From CAYVDH01 sp964450355 (lineage in GTDB: Bacteria; Bacteroidota; Bacteroidia; NS11-12g; UBA955), in contig CAYVDH010000172.1 in NCBI GenBank assembly GCA_964450355.1, forward strand, positions 1 through 7,734: a stretch of DNA of 7,734 nucleotides. Reading direction: 5' to 3'. Of this stretch, positions 1 through 7,066 are shown piece after piece. Every line of letters begins with the position of its first letter. Position 1 is the stretch's first letter. Below the pieces are notes generated by a model. The model did not search any database. It worked only from the letters and a program-made list of their open reading frames with translations, and was not told the DNA's origin. Both the position numbers and the translations under genes were made by a program.

Positions 1-346
1 TTAAGTTCTTTTCAATGTTGTTAAAATTGTACACCCTTCTAAATTTGCCTTGTTGAATTTCTTTCCTCAATACTTTCTCATTTTCTGAATTAGTCTCGGT
101 TTTTCTCTCTCCACTGATAACAATGTAATCACCTTCATTTGTAATTTCAATGTCTTCTTTTTGATATCCTGGTAAAGCCACTTTGATTTCATAATTTTCA
201 TTTTTTTCAATGATGTCCGAATGAGGCTTAAACCATGCTTGGTTATTGTTATTCATTTGGGTTAATTCATCGAAAATTGAATTTAAAGCTTTAGGAAATA
301 ATACGTTTTCTAATAAATGGTTTGGTTTTAAAATTAAGTTTGTCAT
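1..346 (-). CDS. Small heat-shock protein, Hsp20/alpha-crystallin family (3' end cut by window edge)
   Basis: This is an ATP-independent holdase chaperone of the cytoplasm that binds unfolding proteins and passes them to ATP-dependent chaperones (family knowledge). The ATG lies at 346-344, and 115 codons are open to the window edge without a stop. After a variable N-terminal arm (residues 1-38) the alpha-crystallin domain begins at about residue 40 with FKPHSDIIE. It continues with YEIKVALPGYQKEDIEI (52-68), YIVISGERK (74-82) and KEIQQGKFRRVYNF (95-108), the usual beta-strand pattern of the family including the typical ALPG turn. The last strands and the C-terminal IXI motif would lie outside the window. 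The upstream flotillin gene is on the same strand 139 nt away, with a likely terminator between, so Hsp20 is probably its own unit. I see no clean TAnnTTTG box in that gap. The family assignment is firm; paralogue identity is not. Confidence 0.93.
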   Translation of the reverse strand, partial: MTNLILKPNHLLENVLFPKALNSIFDELTQMNNNNQAWFKPHSDIIEKNENYEIKVALPGYQKEDIEITNEGDYIVISGERKTETNSENEKVLRKEIQQGKFRRVYNFNNIEKNL

Positions 347-456
347 AATATATTTTTTATTTATTGTTGATGAATACCTAAATTCAAATCAAATACCAAT
401 ACACAAATAATGACAAAATGACTTGTTTTATGTGATTAAAACAGTATGATTATGAC

Positions 457-476
457 AAAAAGGCGTAAAGCCCTTT
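457..476 (-). terminator. Probable rho-independent terminator of the flotillin gene
   Basis: On the minus strand, starting 9 nt past the flotillin stop, AAAGG(G)C pairs with GCCTTT around the 5-nt loop TTTAC. This gives a 6-bp stem with one bulged G, and the right arm runs into a T5 tract. The stem is short, so efficiency is uncertain. Its position between flotillin and hsp20 suggests that the two are transcribed separately. Confidence 0.5.
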
Positions 477-485
477 CAAAATGTC

Positions 486-2054
486 TTATTGGTCAGTTTT
501 ATCATCCTCGGCTTTATTAGTGTTTAGAAAATTGCCAGGTTCTATTCCCAGTTTTTTAGCTAAACCTTTAGCATCAAACCCTGTAGCTTGTAATGCACTA
601 AAAAATTTCATCACCATTTCAGGTGCAGTTTGTCCAAATTTACTTAATGCTGTTTTATCCCCTGAACTTCCAAAGTCAACAATGTTTATTTTGTCTATAC
701 TTTCAAAAGGTTTAGCAGCAGCAGCCATGACACCTGCAAATTTTTCTATGCTTTGTGGTAATACTCTTTCTACTACTTCTAATATCTGTAACATTTTACC
801 AGCTTCGTCAAGTCTTTCATAGGCTTCAGCTTTTTTTAGTAACCCTTCGGCTTCTGCAAGTAACTTGGCTTTTACAACTTCTGCTTCTGCCATCCCTTTT
901 GCTCTTGCTCCTTCTGCTTCTGCTAATAATTTAGCTCTTATTGCTTCTGCTTCTCCTTGCCCTTCTAAGGATTTCTTTTGTTTTTCTGCCTCTGCAAGTT
1001 TTTGAATGGCCAATTGTTTACCTTCTGCTTCTACAATAGAAACTTGTTTGTTTGCTTCAGCTTTGATGATGTTAGATTGTCTTTCAGCTTCACTTGGTTT
1101 AATTTTTTCTGCTATTAATTCTTGTTCTCTTTTTAATGCAGCTGCTGTGGCAACTTCTGTTTCTTTTTGAGTTTGAATTCTTAATATTTCAGTTTCCTGT
1201 TTTATTACTTCTTGTTTGGCTTGAGCGGTAGCTAATGGTCCAGCTTGGTCGGCTATGGCTTGTTGTTTGGCGACCTCTGCGCTAAACAAAGATTTTTGAA
1301 CATCTCTTAATTTATCAGAATCAGCAATGGCTATTTCATTTTCATTGCGTTTTTGTATGGCTTCTTTATTGGCGTCAGTTGTTTTCATCACCGATTCTTT
1401 TTGAGCTTCGGCAGTACCTATTTCAGCATCTCTTTTTACTTCGGCAGTTCTTTTTCGACCCAACTGTTCTATGTAGCCATATTTATCAGTAACCTCTTGT
1501 ATGGTTAATAAATCAATTCCTAAACCTAATTTTTGCAAATCTGCTGTCGCATCTGCCAATACTTCTTGATTTAACTTTGTTCTATCTCCTACAATTTCTT
1601 CAATGGTTAACCTACCTGCTATGCTTCTTAAATGTCCTTCCAAGTTTTTAAAAGCAATGATTCTAATTTCTTCAGGATCCATGTTTAGAAACCTTTCACA
1701 AGCTGCCATCAATGAGGCTTCGTCAGAAAGTATTTTTACGTTAGCTACACCTTTTAATGTAATCGGAACTCCGTCTTTGTTTGGAGCTTCTCTTACTTCT
1801 ATGTCTATGCTGAATACATTCAAATCTAAATAAGTGACACTTTCAAGTATTGGGATTTTAAATTTGGCACCACCTGTTACCACTTTAAAACCACTTTCGG
1901 TACCATCTTGGGTTTTGCTTTTTCGTCCATAAAATACCGCCACTTTGTTAGGTGGTACTTTGATGTAATTGCGCGATACAAAAGAAATTAAGCTGATGAA
2001 AATGATGACTAGTACAACGACTAATACACCAATGATGATGATGTTATTATCCAT
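486..2054 (-). CDS. floT: Flotillin-like SPFH-domain membrane scaffold protein
   Basis: The 522-residue protein matches bacterial flotillins (FloT/YuaG type, about 510 residues) in length and order of parts. One N-terminal membrane segment spans residues 4-26. The SPFH/PHB domain follows at about 30-200, with VPPNKVAVFYGRK, a conserved EIRIIAFKNLEGHLRSIAGRLTIEEI stretch (129-154) and LGLGIDLLTIQEVTD (176-190). An Ala/Glu-rich coiled coil runs from about 200 to 415 with flotillin AEAEG motifs; AKLLAEAEG occurs twice, at 374-382 and 396-404, one 22-residue period apart. A C-terminal oligomerisation region (420-505) and an acidic tail follow. Flotillins oligomerise on the inner membrane and organise ordered lipid domains with associated proteins (family knowledge). 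The ATG is 6 nt after the stop of the NfeD-like gene, so the two form an operon. The family call is firm; the symbol is by analogy to the Bacillus gene pair. Confidence 0.95.
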   Translation of the reverse strand: MDNNIIIIGVLVVVLVIIFISLISFVSRNYIKVPPNKVAVFYGRKSKTQDGTESGFKVVTGGAKFKIPILESVTYLDLNVFSIDIEVREAPNKDGVPITLKGVANVKILSDEASLMAACERFLNMDPEEIRIIAFKNLEGHLRSIAGRLTIEEIVGDRTKLNQEVLADATADLQKLGLGIDLLTIQEVTDKYGYIEQLGRKRTAEVKRDAEIGTAEAQKESVMKTTDANKEAIQKRNENEIAIADSDKLRDVQKSLFSAEVAKQQAIADQAGPLATAQAKQEVIKQETEILRIQTQKETEVATAAALKREQELIAEKIKPSEAERQSNIIKAEANKQVSIVEAEGKQLAIQKLAEAEKQKKSLEGQGEAEAIRAKLLAEAEGARAKGMAEAEVVKAKLLAEAEGLLKKAEAYERLDEAGKMLQILEVVERVLPQSIEKFAGVMAAAAKPFESIDKINIVDFGSSGDKTALSKFGQTAPEMVMKFFSALQATGFDAKGLAKKLGIEPGNFLNTNKAEDDKTDQ

Positions 2055-2060
2055 GATTTT

Positions 2061-2579
2061 TTAATCTATTTTTTCTACAATGATGATGTTGGATTGATTT
2101 TCAATGACTTTAACCTTGCTGTGAATGTTTACTGCTTGATTGTGTAATTCCCTAGCTGATAAATATTTTCTTTGGCCTTTTGTTTCTATCATGATTTCGC
2201 CAATCCCATTTGCTGGTATGGCTGTAGTTACTACTGCATTTTTATTTACTGTATCACTAATACTGATAAGCGATGAGGCTTGCTGTTTAAAAGCGAACTT
2301 CATTAAATACCAAGCTAACAATGAAGCAACAAGTCCACTGAGGATACCAAACAACGATGAAATACCAAATGAATAGGCATTGAAATAGCTCAAGCCACCT
2401 ACTGAGCCAAATACTGCAAAGAAAATAATGATGCTTCTGAATGAGAAAATTCCTGGTCCATCTAAATCAGAATCAACATGTACATCGTGATCAGTGAAAC
2501 CTCCAAAAAAGATATTGATTAATACTAACAGCGTGCCTATACCAGCACAGATTAGAAAGAATAATAAAATTGAATCCAT
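2061..2579 (-). CDS. NfeD-like membrane protein (short, protease-less, YuaF type)
   Basis: The 172-residue protein has three hydrophobic segments, at about 3-27, 46-66 and 71-96. The first two are separated by a strikingly acidic/His loop, DHDVHVDSDLDG (30-41). A soluble beta-rich domain covers about 104-172. It fits the OB-fold of NfeD proteins, with NAVVTTAIPANGIGEIMIETKGQRKYLSARE followed by VNIHSKVKVIENQSNIIIVEK. Its length matches Bacillus YuaF (about 174 residues); the ClpP-like serine protease domain of long NfeD proteins is absent. Short NfeD proteins are encoded next to flotillins and are thought to act with them at the membrane, the OB domain mediating protein contacts (family knowledge). 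The flotillin start follows 6 nt downstream, indicating co-transcription. I do not see a clean TAnnTTTG box in the upstream gap. Confidence 0.88.
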   Translation of the reverse strand: MDSILLFFLICAGIGTLLVLINIFFGGFTDHDVHVDSDLDGPGIFSFRSIIIFFAVFGSVGGLSYFNAYSFGISSLFGILSGLVASLLAWYLMKFAFKQQASSLISISDTVNKNAVVTTAIPANGIGEIMIETKGQRKYLSARELHNQAVNIHSKVKVIENQSNIIIVEKID

Positions 2580-2648
2580 AATTTTTATGCAATTTCATTA
2601 TAAAAATTGACATTATCAAGCAATTACAATTTATTTTTATTAAGTACT

Positions 2649-2684
2649 AAAAAAAATCGCTCTACAACAGGGTAGAGCAATTTT
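2649..2684 (-). terminator. Strong rho-independent terminator of atpDC
   Basis: Minus-strand reading gives GCTCTAC / GTAGAGC as a perfect 7-bp stem (2672-2678 with 2659-2665) around a 6-nt loop. A G-U pair and five A-T pairs extend it outward, and it ends in a T8 tract. It starts about 20 nt beyond the atpC stop. It cleanly separates the ATP synthase pair from the NfeD/flotillin operon. The arms are also A-flanked, so weak activity on the plus strand is possible. Confidence 0.88.
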
Positions 2685-2704
2685 AAATAATTTATGTAAT
2701 TTAA

Positions 2705-2935
2705 TTAAGCTAAAATAACAATTTTGTTTTTTAATACTTCAACAATACCGCCATTTAATTTAAATTCTTTTTTGCCTTCGCTGGTTTCTATAGTCATAAT
2801 TCCTTTGTCTAAAGCAGAAATAAGAGGAGCGTGGTTGTTCATTATTTGGAAACTGCCATTGACACCAGGTAAAGTAACCAATGTGGTTTCTCCACTGTAT
2901 AATACTTTGTCAGGAGTTAAAATGTCTATTTGCAT
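2705..2935 (-). CDS. atpC: F1F0 ATP synthase subunit epsilon (short form)
   Basis: Subunit epsilon is part of the central stalk, joining the gamma rotor shaft to the c-ring and coupling proton flow to catalysis. The ATG at 2935 gives 76 residues, MQIDILTPDKVLY onward, covering the whole N-terminal beta-sandwich: LVTLPGVNGSFQIMNNHAPLISAL (20-43), then EFKLNGGIVEVLKNKIVILA at the C-terminus. The two-helix C-terminal domain of the E. coli-type protein (about 135-140 residues) is missing. An upstream in-frame TTG (2956) would lengthen it by seven residues, but it lies inside atpD and family alignments start at MQ.DI.TP, so I reject it. The ATG follows the atpD stop after 1 nt, so translation is probably coupled. 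A strong terminator follows the gene. Confidence 0.95.
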   Translation of the reverse strand: MQIDILTPDKVLYSGETTLVTLPGVNGSFQIMNNHAPLISALDKGIMTIETSEGKKEFKLNGGIVEVLKNKIVILA

Positions 2936-2936
2936 A

Positions 2937-4445
2937 TTATTTATTAGATTCAGCAATTAATTTTTTACCTTTTTCTATGGCTTCTTCAATGGTACCTACT
3001 AAGTTAAATGCAGCTTCAGGGTATTCATCTACTTCACCATCCATGATCATGTTGAATCCTTTGATGGTGTCTTTAATGTCCACTAATTTACCTTCTAAGC
3101 CTGTGAATTGTTGAGCAACAAAGAATGGTTGTGATAAGAAACGTTGAACACGTCTTGCACGTGATACTACTAATTTATCTTCTTCGCTTAACTCATCCAT
3201 ACCTAGGATAGCGATGATGTCTTGAAGTTCTTTATAACGTTGTAAAATTCCTTTTACTCTTTGAGCACAATTGTAATGTTCATTACCTAAAATATCTGGA
3301 GTTAAAATTCTTGAAGTTGAATCTAGAGGATCCACGGCAGGATAAATTCCTAACTCAGCAATTTTTCTACTTAATACTGTGGTAGCATCTAAGTGAGCGA
3401 AAGTGGTAGCAGGAGCAGGGTCAGTCAAGTCATCCGCAGGCACATATACTGCTTGTACAGAAGTGATGGAACCTCTTGTAGTTGAAGTGATTCTTTCTTG
3501 CATTGCTCCCATTTCAGAAGCAAGAGTAGGTTGGTATCCCACCGCAGATGGCATACGTCCTAATAAGGCAGATACTTCAGAACCAGCTTGTGTGAATCTA
3601 AAAATGTTATCAATGAAAAATAAGATGTCTTTTCCTTGACCTTGTCCATCGCCATCACGGAAGTATTCAGCAACTGTTAATCCTGATAAAGCCACACGAG
3701 CACGAGCTCCTGGAGGCTCATTCATTTGTCCAAACACCAAGGTAGCTTGAGATTTTTTTAATTCTTCTTGATCTACTTTGCTTAAATCCCAACCACCTTC
3801 TTCCATGCTATGAACAAATTCTTTTCCATATCTAATAACGCCAGATTCAATCATCTCACGCAACAAGTCATTTCCCTCACGTGTTCTTTCTCCAACACCA
3901 GCAAATACAGACATACCATCGTATGCTTTTGCAATGTTGTTAATCAATTCCATAATCAACACTGTTTTGCCAACTCCAGCACCACCAAATAAACCGATTT
4001 TACCACCCTTTGCATAAGGTTCTAATAAGTCAATGACTTTGATACCTGTGTACAATGGCTCTGCACTTGTAGATAAGCTATCAAATTTAGGAGCCTCGTT
4101 GTGTATTGGTCTTGATTGAGCTTTGCTTAATACAGATATACCGTCAATACCTTCGCCTACAACATTCATTAATCTTCCTTTAATGTTATCACCTACAGGC
4201 ATGGAAATAGGAGCACCAGTATCAGTTACTTGTGTACCTCTTACTAGTCCATCAGTACTGTCCATTGCAATTGCTCTAACAGTTTTTTCTCCTAAGTGTT
4301 GTTGAACTTCTAGTACAATAGTAGTACCATCGCCTTTAGTCACCTCAAGTGCGTCATAAATTCTAGGTAATGTAGAGCCCTCAGAACTAAAGTTAACGTC
4401 CACTACAGGACCAATTACTTGTGATATTTTACCGGTATTTGCCAT
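2937..4445 (-). CDS. atpD: F1F0 ATP synthase subunit beta (catalytic)
   Basis: This is the catalytic subunit of F1, making ATP from ADP and phosphate on the cytoplasmic face of the inner membrane. In the 502 residues one sees the beta-barrel N-domain (1-80), Walker A GGAGVGKT (154-161), the catalytic glutamate in GERTREG (185-191), Walker B ILFFIDN (274-280), the ALLGRMPSAVGYQPTLASEMG run (293-313) and the DELSEED motif (417-423). Compared from memory with the E. coli protein, there is an extra segment of about 25 residues at roughly 205-231 (RYGKEFVHSMEEGGWDLSKV and following), and a small Gly/Gln-rich insertion near 264-271. Both occur in Bacteroidota homologues as I know them. atpC follows directly. 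None of the other subunit genes (a, c, b, delta, alpha, gamma) is in the window, so they must lie elsewhere. A -7 promoter box sits about 41 nt upstream. Confidence 0.99.
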   Translation of the reverse strand: MANTGKISQVIGPVVDVNFSSEGSTLPRIYDALEVTKGDGTTIVLEVQQHLGEKTVRAIAMDSTDGLVRGTQVTDTGAPISMPVGDNIKGRLMNVVGEGIDGISVLSKAQSRPIHNEAPKFDSLSTSAEPLYTGIKVIDLLEPYAKGGKIGLFGGAGVGKTVLIMELINNIAKAYDGMSVFAGVGERTREGNDLLREMIESGVIRYGKEFVHSMEEGGWDLSKVDQEELKKSQATLVFGQMNEPPGARARVALSGLTVAEYFRDGDGQGQGKDILFFIDNIFRFTQAGSEVSALLGRMPSAVGYQPTLASEMGAMQERITSTTRGSITSVQAVYVPADDLTDPAPATTFAHLDATTVLSRKIAELGIYPAVDPLDSTSRILTPDILGNEHYNCAQRVKGILQRYKELQDIIAILGMDELSEEDKLVVSRARRVQRFLSQPFFVAQQFTGLEGKLVDIKDTIKGFNMIMDGEVDEYPEAAFNLVGTIEEAIEKGKKLIAESNK

Positions 4446-4485
4446 TTTATATTGAATTGATTTTATCTTATTTTGAATTTTGGTG

Positions 4486-4493
4486 CAAAAGTA
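4486..4493 (-). promoter_or_regulatory. Bacteroidota-type -7 box for atpDC
   Basis: The minus strand reads TACTTTTG, a full match to the TAnnTTTG element of the primary sigma factor of this phylum, 41 nt upstream of the atpD ATG. No clear TTG stands at the usual -33 spacing. The position supports atpDC having its own promoter, independent of the upstream MuiA-family gene. Confidence 0.55.
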
Positions 4494-4508
4494 AGTATAA
4501 ATTTGATG

Positions 4509-4539
4509 AAAAAAAACCTAATTTAATTTTAGACTTTTT
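4509..4539 (-). terminator. Possible AT-rich terminator after the MuiA-family gene
   Basis: On the minus strand AAAAAGTCTAA pairs with TTAGGTTTTTT around a 7-nt loop, an 11-bp stem that includes two G-U pairs, and the right arm belongs to a T8 tract. It lies 36 nt after the stop at 4575 and just upstream of the atpD -7 box, the right place for a terminator. The stem is weak because it holds only one G-C pair. Confidence 0.35.
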
Positions 4540-4574
4540 GTCTTGTATTTTAATGGTTTAAGAGTTAATTGAGA

Positions 4575-6197
4575 TTAAAAATCGGGACATCTCAATGACC
4601 TATATCTGGCTACTTCTACTTTTTTTTCTTTAGGGTATTTAACCGAAAAAGTAATAATAAACTTCTTTTCTTCCCCGGGTTTTAAGGTGTTTCTCCAAGT
4701 TAATTTACCTGTTTTTTCATCTAATACTGCTCCAGAAATTTCAATCAATGATACAACTATGTCTTCGTGTTTACTTACCGGTATTTGATCCCATAATTCC
4801 AGAACAATGTCTGAATTGTTGTTGTTTTTCAATGCAATTTCATAGGTAAATGTTTCTGTAATTTGATTTCCTAACCAAGATTTTTTTGTCAAATCTACTT
4901 TCTTTCTTTTATCAACTGTTACTTTTTTGTTTTTACCTAATGATATCTCCATTGTATCAGATGTTTCTGATAAATTAATTTTACTTTGACCAATGAAATT
5001 ATTTCCTATATAAATGTTGGCATCTCCATCACTTAAAGGCAAAGAACTCCACTCGGTAGTTTTTGCTACTAAAAATGGGATTAAATCCATTGATGGAATA
5101 CTGATGTATTCGTAAACAGCATTCAAATTGTAATTTTTAATGTCTATGGTATTGGTATTGTTGCTGCTCAATATTGTTGCTTTTTCGCCAATAATAAAAT
5201 CGTTGCTTACTTCATTCACTCGTACTTCATTCACTTTTTCTTGTTCTTGATAAACATTGCCCTTAAAAACACCAGAAGTGTTTTGCAGCATATCTTCACG
5301 TTTATAATCTTTCATTTTTTTTGATAATGAATAAGAATTTTTGTTATAATCCAACTCCCAAACTTCAAGTTCAGGTCTAATGATGTTCATAGAAGGGTCT
5401 GCCGTAGATAAAGTAAGTTGGATATTGTTCCAATCTTTACCTGTTTTATTCATGATTTTACCTTTGTGAAATAAAGTCAAAGGCTGTCCAATTTCTTTTA
5501 CTTTAATGTCGTAGATAGGTTTCCAAGCAGCATTGTTGCAAAAATAATGAAGTTTTAAATTTGCTATTCCAGTAGTAAATGATTTAAGGTGCAATCTCAC
5601 TTCTCTAGATAAAATCATTTTTTTTGAAATTTTAGCATCTTTTCTTGAATTGATGTCATTGATTTGATTGATGTAATTTTGTTTATTTAGTTCCAATAGA
5701 ACCAATTTAGAATAAATATCATCTTGTCTTAGACGGTAATAATCGCCAGCTTTTTGTAGTTCTGAAATGTTTACACCTGTATTTGTTCCTCCTATGTAAG
5801 TGTTCTTTTTAAGTAACTCCAACTCGGTGTTTAAAGCGAGTATTTTGTAGTCATTTAATTTTTGACTTTGTTGAATGGCAGAAATCGAATCAGTCATTTT
5901 TTTAAATTCAGGTAGATTGATGTAATCATTGGTAGTGCTTAAATTGTGGCTCATTGCAAGAATACTACAATTATCAGGCAAAGTAAATGTTAATCTGTTA
6001 GGGTCCATGCTTACAGGTAAATGGATGATGGATACAAACATTTCGTCAGAGAACATGTTGAGTTTAATGTTTTCTGTCACAATTGCTCCATTGTAATAAA
6101 CAGTAACTAGCTCTATGTTTCCTTTGTATTCAGTGTAATTTTGAGAAAATAAATTTAGGTGAGATAAAAGTAACAGAATTAAAAAATGTTTTTTCAT
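4575..6197 (-). CDS. Secreted DUF4140/DUF4139 protein, mucoidy-inhibitor MuiA family
   Basis: The protein has 540 residues from the ATG at 6197. A signal peptide covers residues 1-19 (MKKHFLILLLLSHLNLFSQ, probable signal peptidase I cut after SQ). The N-terminal DUF4140-like domain (about 25-90) opens with IELVTVYYNGAIVTE. A helical, coiled-coil-prone stretch rich in Lys/Gln/Leu follows (97-190). The DUF4139 domain (about 205-525) shows the typical AAWKPIYDIKV (223-233), NKTGKDWNNIQLTLSTADP (250-268), VYEYISIPSMDLIP and LKPGEEKKFIITFSVKYPKEK (505-525). Family members are annotated as mucoidy inhibitor MuiA, a name from an enterobacterial capsule phenotype; the biochemical role is unknown. A longer reading from a TTG at 6212 would lie over the -7 box and is unlikely. 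The protein should act outside the inner membrane. It is probably a single-gene unit. Confidence 0.85.
   Translation of the reverse strand: MKKHFLILLLLSHLNLFSQNYTEYKGNIELVTVYYNGAIVTENIKLNMFSDEMFVSIIHLPVSMDPNRLTFTLPDNCSILAMSHNLSTTNDYINLPEFKKMTDSISAIQQSQKLNDYKILALNTELELLKKNTYIGGTNTGVNISELQKAGDYYRLRQDDIYSKLVLLELNKQNYINQINDINSRKDAKISKKMILSREVRLHLKSFTTGIANLKLHYFCNNAAWKPIYDIKVKEIGQPLTLFHKGKIMNKTGKDWNNIQLTLSTADPSMNIIRPELEVWELDYNKNSYSLSKKMKDYKREDMLQNTSGVFKGNVYQEQEKVNEVRVNEVSNDFIIGEKATILSSNNTNTIDIKNYNLNAVYEYISIPSMDLIPFLVAKTTEWSSLPLSDGDANIYIGNNFIGQSKINLSETSDTMEISLGKNKKVTVDKRKKVDLTKKSWLGNQITETFTYEIALKNNNNSDIVLELWDQIPVSKHEDIVVSLIEISGAVLDEKTGKLTWRNTLKPGEEKKFIITFSVKYPKEKKVEVARYRSLRCPDF
5208..5235 (-). repeat. 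Short in-frame tandem repeat (period 15 nt) in the MuiA-family gene
   Basis: The 13-mer TACTTCATTCACT occurs at 5208-5220 and 5223-5235, a 15-nt period that keeps frame. It encodes two copies of VNEV (residues 322-325 and 327-330) in a low-conservation linker of the DUF4139 region. It is probably a local slippage duplication. Confidence 0.6.
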
Positions 6198-6209
6198 GAT
6201 ATTTTTTTT

Positions 6210-6217
6210 CAAATATA
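6210..6217 (-). promoter_or_regulatory. -7 box of the MuiA-family gene
   Basis: The minus strand reads TATATTTG, a full TAnnTTTG match ending 12 nt before the ATG at 6197. This implies a very short 5' leader. No TTG is evident at -33. The box overlaps the alternative TTG start at 6212, which argues for the ATG. Confidence 0.5.
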
Positions 6218-6230
6218 GTATAATTAAAAT

Positions 6231-6262
6231 AAAAAAAGGCGATACTGATTGTATCGCCTTTT
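6231..6262 (-). terminator. Strong rho-independent terminator of the RRM gene
   Basis: GGCGATAC and GTATCGCC form a perfect 8-bp stem around a 5-nt loop. Four A-T pairs extend it, and it is followed on the minus strand by a T7 tract. It lies 26 nt past the RRM stop and about 14 nt upstream of the next -7 box, so it insulates the two genes. Confidence 0.88.
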
Positions 6263-6288
6263 AAAGGTTCTAATGGGAAAATTAGTGC

Positions 6289-6618
6289 TTAGTATCTTTT
6301 ATTGTAACCACCACCGCCATTGTTGTTTCTGTTGTTGCCACCTTTGTAACCACCACCGCCAGCTCCACCATTGTTTTCTCTTGGTCTAGCTTCGTTTACA
6401 ACAAGTGCACGTTCCATAAATTCTTTTTCGTGTAATGCAGAAATAGCTTCGTTAGCGTTGCTATCGTCATTCATTTCTACAATGGCAAATCCACGTGAAC
6501 GTCCTGTGAATTTGTCTTTAATAATTCTGGCCGAGCTAACTTCACCGTACTGAGTGAAAAGGTCTTCAACATCTTGCTCGCTCGCACGAAAGCTAAGATT
6601 ACCTACATAAATGTTCAT
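6289..6618 (-). CDS. RNA-binding protein with one RRM domain and Gly/Asn-rich tail
   Basis: The 109-residue protein starts at the ATG at 6618 and is one RRM followed by a low-complexity tail. RNP2 is IYVGNL (3-8) and RNP1 is RSRGFAIV (40-47), with the central aromatic Phe44 in place. The loop KDKFTGRSRGF is typical of bacterial and organellar glycine-rich RRM proteins. The domain ends near residue 80. The tail (82-109) consists of Gly, Asn, Tyr, Arg and Lys, resembling RGG-type or cold-inducible proteins. Such proteins bind single-stranded RNA in the cytoplasm and may act as RNA chaperones or post-transcriptional regulators; the target here is unknown. The gene stands alone, with its own -7 box at 6687-6694, a leader of about 60 nt and a strong terminator. 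It is divergent from the small gene at 6755. Confidence 0.95.
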   Translation of the reverse strand: MNIYVGNLSFRASEQDVEDLFTQYGEVSSARIIKDKFTGRSRGFAIVEMNDDSNANEAISALHEKEFMERALVVNEARPRENNGGAGGGGYKGGNNRNNNGGGGYNKRY

Positions 6619-6686
6619 TTGTAATTAAATTGATTTTAAACTAAATAAAGTAAAGACGGTTTAAGGAAATTAGTTTATTTATACTG

Positions 6687-6694
6687 CAAAGATA
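6687..6694 (-). promoter_or_regulatory. -7 box of the RRM gene
   Basis: The minus strand reads TATCTTTG, a full TAnnTTTG match, 68 nt upstream of the RRM start. A TTA stands 20 nt before it where TTG is expected. The implied 5' leader of roughly 60 nt is long for this window and leaves room for post-transcriptional control. Confidence 0.6.
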
Positions 6695-6754
6695 GATGAA
6701 TATTTGTGTTTACCTAATTATTTTTTTATTATGTTCATTATTTCATAGTTTTGA

Positions 6755-7066
6755 ATGATGCATATTAAGGGAATTTTTTCATTAATTCTACTTTGTCTTA
6801 TCTCTTTGTTCAAAGGATATTCTCAAAATAATGTATGGGGCACTTATTGTGAAACAGGAGTAAGTCCCTACACAAGTAGAAATGTGTTTTACAAAGATGG
6901 AAAATATTATGCTGTATTAGGGTTACATAGATGCTCAAATGACACAATAAACATAACTCAAAAACCAAGTACTTATTATGAGCATAGCATTGTGAAAGGA
7001 GATTGGAAGTTTACTAAAAACAAAAAAGGTATTACAATTTCCATGTCTATCATAATAAATCTGTAG
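6755..7066 (+). CDS. Small secreted protein of unknown function, probably frameshifted near its 3' end
   Basis: I do not recognise the family. The 103-residue reading starts with ATG ATG at 6755 (either Met may be used) and has a clear signal peptide, MMHIKG then a Leu/Ile-rich core, ending near GYSQ (residues 21-24). The mature part contains two cysteines (32 and 60) that could form a disulfide. It also has an alternating aromatic/charged pattern (DGKYYAVLG, KGDWKFTKN) suggestive of a small beta-fold. The last residues (MSIIINL) look unlike protein. One base added to the A6 run at 7022-7027 would instead continue into a 28-residue tail (YYNFHVYHNKSVGLPNNF and on) and stop at 7114-7116, giving about 120 residues. 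It is transcribed divergently from the RRM gene. A TAnnTTTG match at 6746-6753 touches the start codon and may be chance. Confidence 0.55.
   Translation: MMHIKGIFSLILLCLISLFKGYSQNNVWGTYCETGVSPYTSRNVFYKDGKYYAVLGLHRCSNDTINITQKPSTYYEHSIVKGDWKFTKNKKGITISMSIIINL

Noticed and set aside
481..822. 113-codon plus-strand reading opposite the flotillin C-terminus
   Set aside because: It is the antisense shadow of the flotillin gene; the Ser/Leu/Ala-rich composition mirrors the Glu/Ala-rich coding strand.
486..1500. Repetitive CTTCTGC-type motifs as DNA repeats
   Set aside because: They are explained by Ala/Glu codons of the flotillin coiled coil (AEAEG motifs), not by an independent repeat element.
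2936..2956. Upstream TTG start for atpC adding seven residues
   Set aside because: It would lie inside atpD. The ATG at 2935, 1 nt after the atpD stop, gives the family-typical N-terminus.
6746..6753. TAnnTTTG match (TAGTTTTG) just before the small secreted gene
   Set aside because: It ends one base before the ATG, so transcription would start inside the coding sequence. No -33 TTG is present. It is likely chance in AT-rich DNA.
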